A DNA stretch of 5,866 bases. It comes from an uncultured Bacillota bacterium (GTDB taxonomy: Bacteria; Bacillota; Clostridia; Peptostreptococcales; Anaerovoracaceae). A model generated the notes under the pieces. That model saw only the letters and a program-made list of their open reading frames with translations, was not told the origin of the DNA and did no database searches. Position numbers and translations under genes: made by a program. The stretch lies in assembly GCA_946408315.1 (NCBI GenBank), contig CAMJRV010000173.1:1-5866 (forward strand). Direction: 5' to 3'. Positions 4,370 to 5,866 of the stretch are shown in pieces; the first letter of the stretch is position 1, and each line of letters begins with the position of its first letter.

Positions 4370-5866
4370 TTACAAATAATTCATCGGATTCTGCGGAGAT
4401 CCGTTCTTTCTGACCTCAAAGTGCAGATGATATCCGGTGGCATTTCCGGTGTTCCCTACGGTGGCGATCTTCTCGCCCTTTTTCACCACCTGACCTGTCG
4501 CAACGCTGATGGTATCGCAATGCTCATACCATGTTTCCAGTCCGTTTCCGTGGCTCAGCTTTACCGTTTTTCCAGGGCTTCCCGAATTGGTGACCGCGAT
4601 AACCACACCGTCGTCCGCCGCATAGATCGGTGTACCCTTCGGGTTTCTCAGGTCTACGCCCGTATGCCTTCTGCCTCCACGCGATCCGTAAGCGGAAGAA
4701 ACTTCAATCCGTCCTACAGGACTTGACAGAACACCGCTTCCGGTAAAGGTGCTGATAGACTTTGTCCCTTTTAAAGCGATCTGATCCTGCGGTTCCGCCG
4801 TAACGACGCTATCCAGCTGGGCGGATGCGACGAGAACGCCGTTCTCCTTGGTGAGCTCTGTCCTGACTTCCTTCGTTCCGTAAACGCCGGCCGTCTTGAC
4901 CTTTACTTCTCCTTTATATAAAACGTCTGTATTTTCGTATACGGTTTTAAAATCAATCTTTTCGTTCGTTGCCACCACTTCTTTGGTCAGCACCGTCACG
5001 TAAGGTTTTGTCTGGAAGAGATTGAGCTGCTGTCCGATCTTCAGCTTATTCGGGTCGAATCCGGGATTCGCGCTCTGCAGTTCCGCAGGAGTCATACCAT
5101 TGGCGATAGCGATATCCCAGATGGTATCTCCGTCCTGAACCGTATAGACCTTCGGCTCCTTGCTTCCTGTAATGATCAGGTTTGTGGCGTCTTCCGGCTT
5201 CATGATATCAGCCGCGCTCATCGCCGCATGGGTCACAGCGACGTCTTCCTTAAATCCGGCGCTTACAACCTCCGAACCCTTGGCAAGATAGTGGCTCTTT
5301 ACGCCTTCCAGAATACTGTCGGCATCCGCCTCCGTCGCTGCGGCTACAACGTTTGTACCGTTGATGCTTACCGCCCAGACGTTTGCCTTACATAAGTCTG
5401 CCGACAGGATCAGCTCTTTTAGCTGGCCGTCAGACAGCAGTTCCACTTTTTTGGCCTTCAGGTCCGTCGCTTCCACCGAAATCGCCTTGTCGTCCACGAC
5501 GATCTCAACGCCGCCAGCATCCTTGGAAAGATCGGATTTGATCTCTTCGATAGCCTGGGGAACCATTTCCGTATCGGTAAGGTATCCCGCATCCTGCCCT
5601 GCGATGGTCACCTTGTAAACGTCCGGCCCCGCATTCAGGAACAAAGCGGTGGTGATGACAAGCGCGCCCAGCGCTCCCGCACCGATTCCTATTCGCGTGT
5701 TTCTGCTCAGTTTACTTAGCTTTTCAATTCTAAAATCAGTTAGTTGGGTTTTTAAATCAGATAATAAGGGGCTTAGTCGATCCGTTCTAAAGTCAGTTGT
5801 TCGGGTTTTGATATCGGATCGTAAGATTTTTAGTTGGTCTGTTGCTTTTTCCGAACGATTCTGTAT
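4370..5866 (-). CDS. Membrane-anchored M23 metallopeptidase with LysM and G5 domains (5' end outside window)
   Basis: Peptidoglycan endopeptidase of the LytM/M23 type, anchored in the membrane with its catalytic part outside. The frame has no stop up to the window edge, so the TTG at 5644 is internal and the true start is not seen; at least 498 codons remain. Numbered from the edge codon: residues 1-58 are a charged, probably cytoplasmic segment with a 19-residue repeat. Residues 59-79 are a transmembrane helix (IGIGAGALGALVITTALFL). Next comes an unassigned extracellular region (about 83-235), a LysM domain (about 239-283, VYTVQDGDTIWDIA) that binds glycan, a G5 domain (about 289-368), and the M23 domain to the end. 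Zinc ligands are His401 and Asp405 (HTGVD) and His482 (HLHFE); the other active-site histidines are His449 (WYEH) and His480. All are intact, so activity is expected. The unit ends at the terminator at 4300-4331. Similar proteins serve wall remodelling or sporulation; which applies here is unknown. Confidence 0.93.
   Translation of the reverse strand: MQNRSEKATDQLKILRSDIKTRTTDFRTDRLSPLLSDLKTQLTDFRIEKLSKLSRNTRIGIGAGALGALVITTALFLNAGPDVYKVTIAGQDAGYLTDTEMVPQAIEEIKSDLSKDAGGVEIVVDDKAISVEATDLKAKKVELLSDGQLKELILSADLCKANVWAVSINGTNVVAAATEADADSILEGVKSHYLAKGSEVVSAGFKEDVAVTHAAMSAADIMKPEDATNLIITGSKEPKVYTVQDGDTIWDIAIANGMTPAELQSANPGFDPNKLKIGQQLNLFQTKPYVTVLTKEVVATNEKIDFKTVYENTDVLYKGEVKVKTAGVYGTKEVRTELTKENGVLVASAQLDSVVTAEPQDQIALKGTKSISTFTGSGVLSSPVGRIEVSSAYGSRGGRRHTGVDLRNPKGTPIYAADDGVVIAVTNSGSPGKTVKLSHGNGLETWYEHCDTISVATGQVVKKGEKIATVGNTGNATGYHLHFEVRKNGSPQNPMNYL
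5696..5866 (-). repeat. 57-bp in-frame repeat in the cytoplasmic head of the M23 protein
   Basis: The DNA at 5728 onward and at 5785 onward starts with nearly the same sequence (TTCTAAAATCAG and TTCTAAAGTCAG) exactly 57 bp apart. In protein this gives a 19-residue period: SDIKTRTTDFRTDRLSPL followed by SDLKTQLTDFRIEKLSKL, 11 of 18 identical with most other changes conservative. A weaker third copy (TDQLKIL) lies upstream, toward the edge. The segment is visibly more AT-rich than the rest of the gene. Confidence 0.7.

Noticed and set aside
5642..5644. TTG at 5644 as start of the M23 gene
   Set aside because: It falls inside the transmembrane helix, has no convincing ribosome binding site, and the frame stays open for 74 more codons with sensible protein features.

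Overview
The window looks like chromosomal DNA of a Gram-positive anaerobe of the Bacillota, most likely a Clostridia member. The reasons are strong AAGGAGG-type ribosome binding sites, a cysE-cysS pair overlapping by ATGA, a membrane-anchored LysM-G5-M23 cell-wall hydrolase, a secreted C69 dipeptidase with a stalk-type C-terminal domain, and compact intergenic regions. Base composition is roughly balanced, so this is not a very AT-rich Clostridium. A finer placement is not possible from sequence alone.

Layout: (1) 63-1781, plus strand: a complete exported C69-family (Ntn-hydrolase) dipeptidase. (2) 1790-1820: a terminator hairpin between convergent genes. (3) 1838-3238, minus: cysS, cysteinyl-tRNA synthetase. 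(4) 3235-3930, minus: cysE, serine O-acetyltransferase, overlapping cysS by 4 nt. (5) 3951-4238: a 288-bp non-coding element made of nested inverted repeats, between a candidate cysES promoter and the cysE ribosome binding site. (6) 4300-4331: an intrinsic terminator on the minus strand. (7) 4370-5866, minus: an M23 peptidase whose 5' end lies outside the window. Its coding frame stays open to the edge, through a transmembrane segment and a cytoplasmic repeat region.

How the genes work together: CysE makes O-acetylserine, the direct precursor of cysteine, and CysS charges cysteine onto tRNA. The two form a translationally coupled operon linking cysteine supply to its use in translation. The flanking genes act at the cell surface: one on extracellular dipeptides, the other on peptidoglycan.

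The most interesting object is the 288-bp element upstream of cysE. It has 27-bp terminal inverted repeats bounded by TA, two further long internal stems and several small hairpins. The single imperfect pair in the outer stem and the single imperfect pair in the second stem are both A/C mismatches on the plus strand but G-U pairs in an RNA from the minus strand, which is the cysES strand. It is therefore either a MITE-like insertion (TA target, as for IS630/mariner relatives) that is now transcribed as the cysES leader, or a structured RNA kept for regulation. I could not match it to a known riboswitch or T-box.
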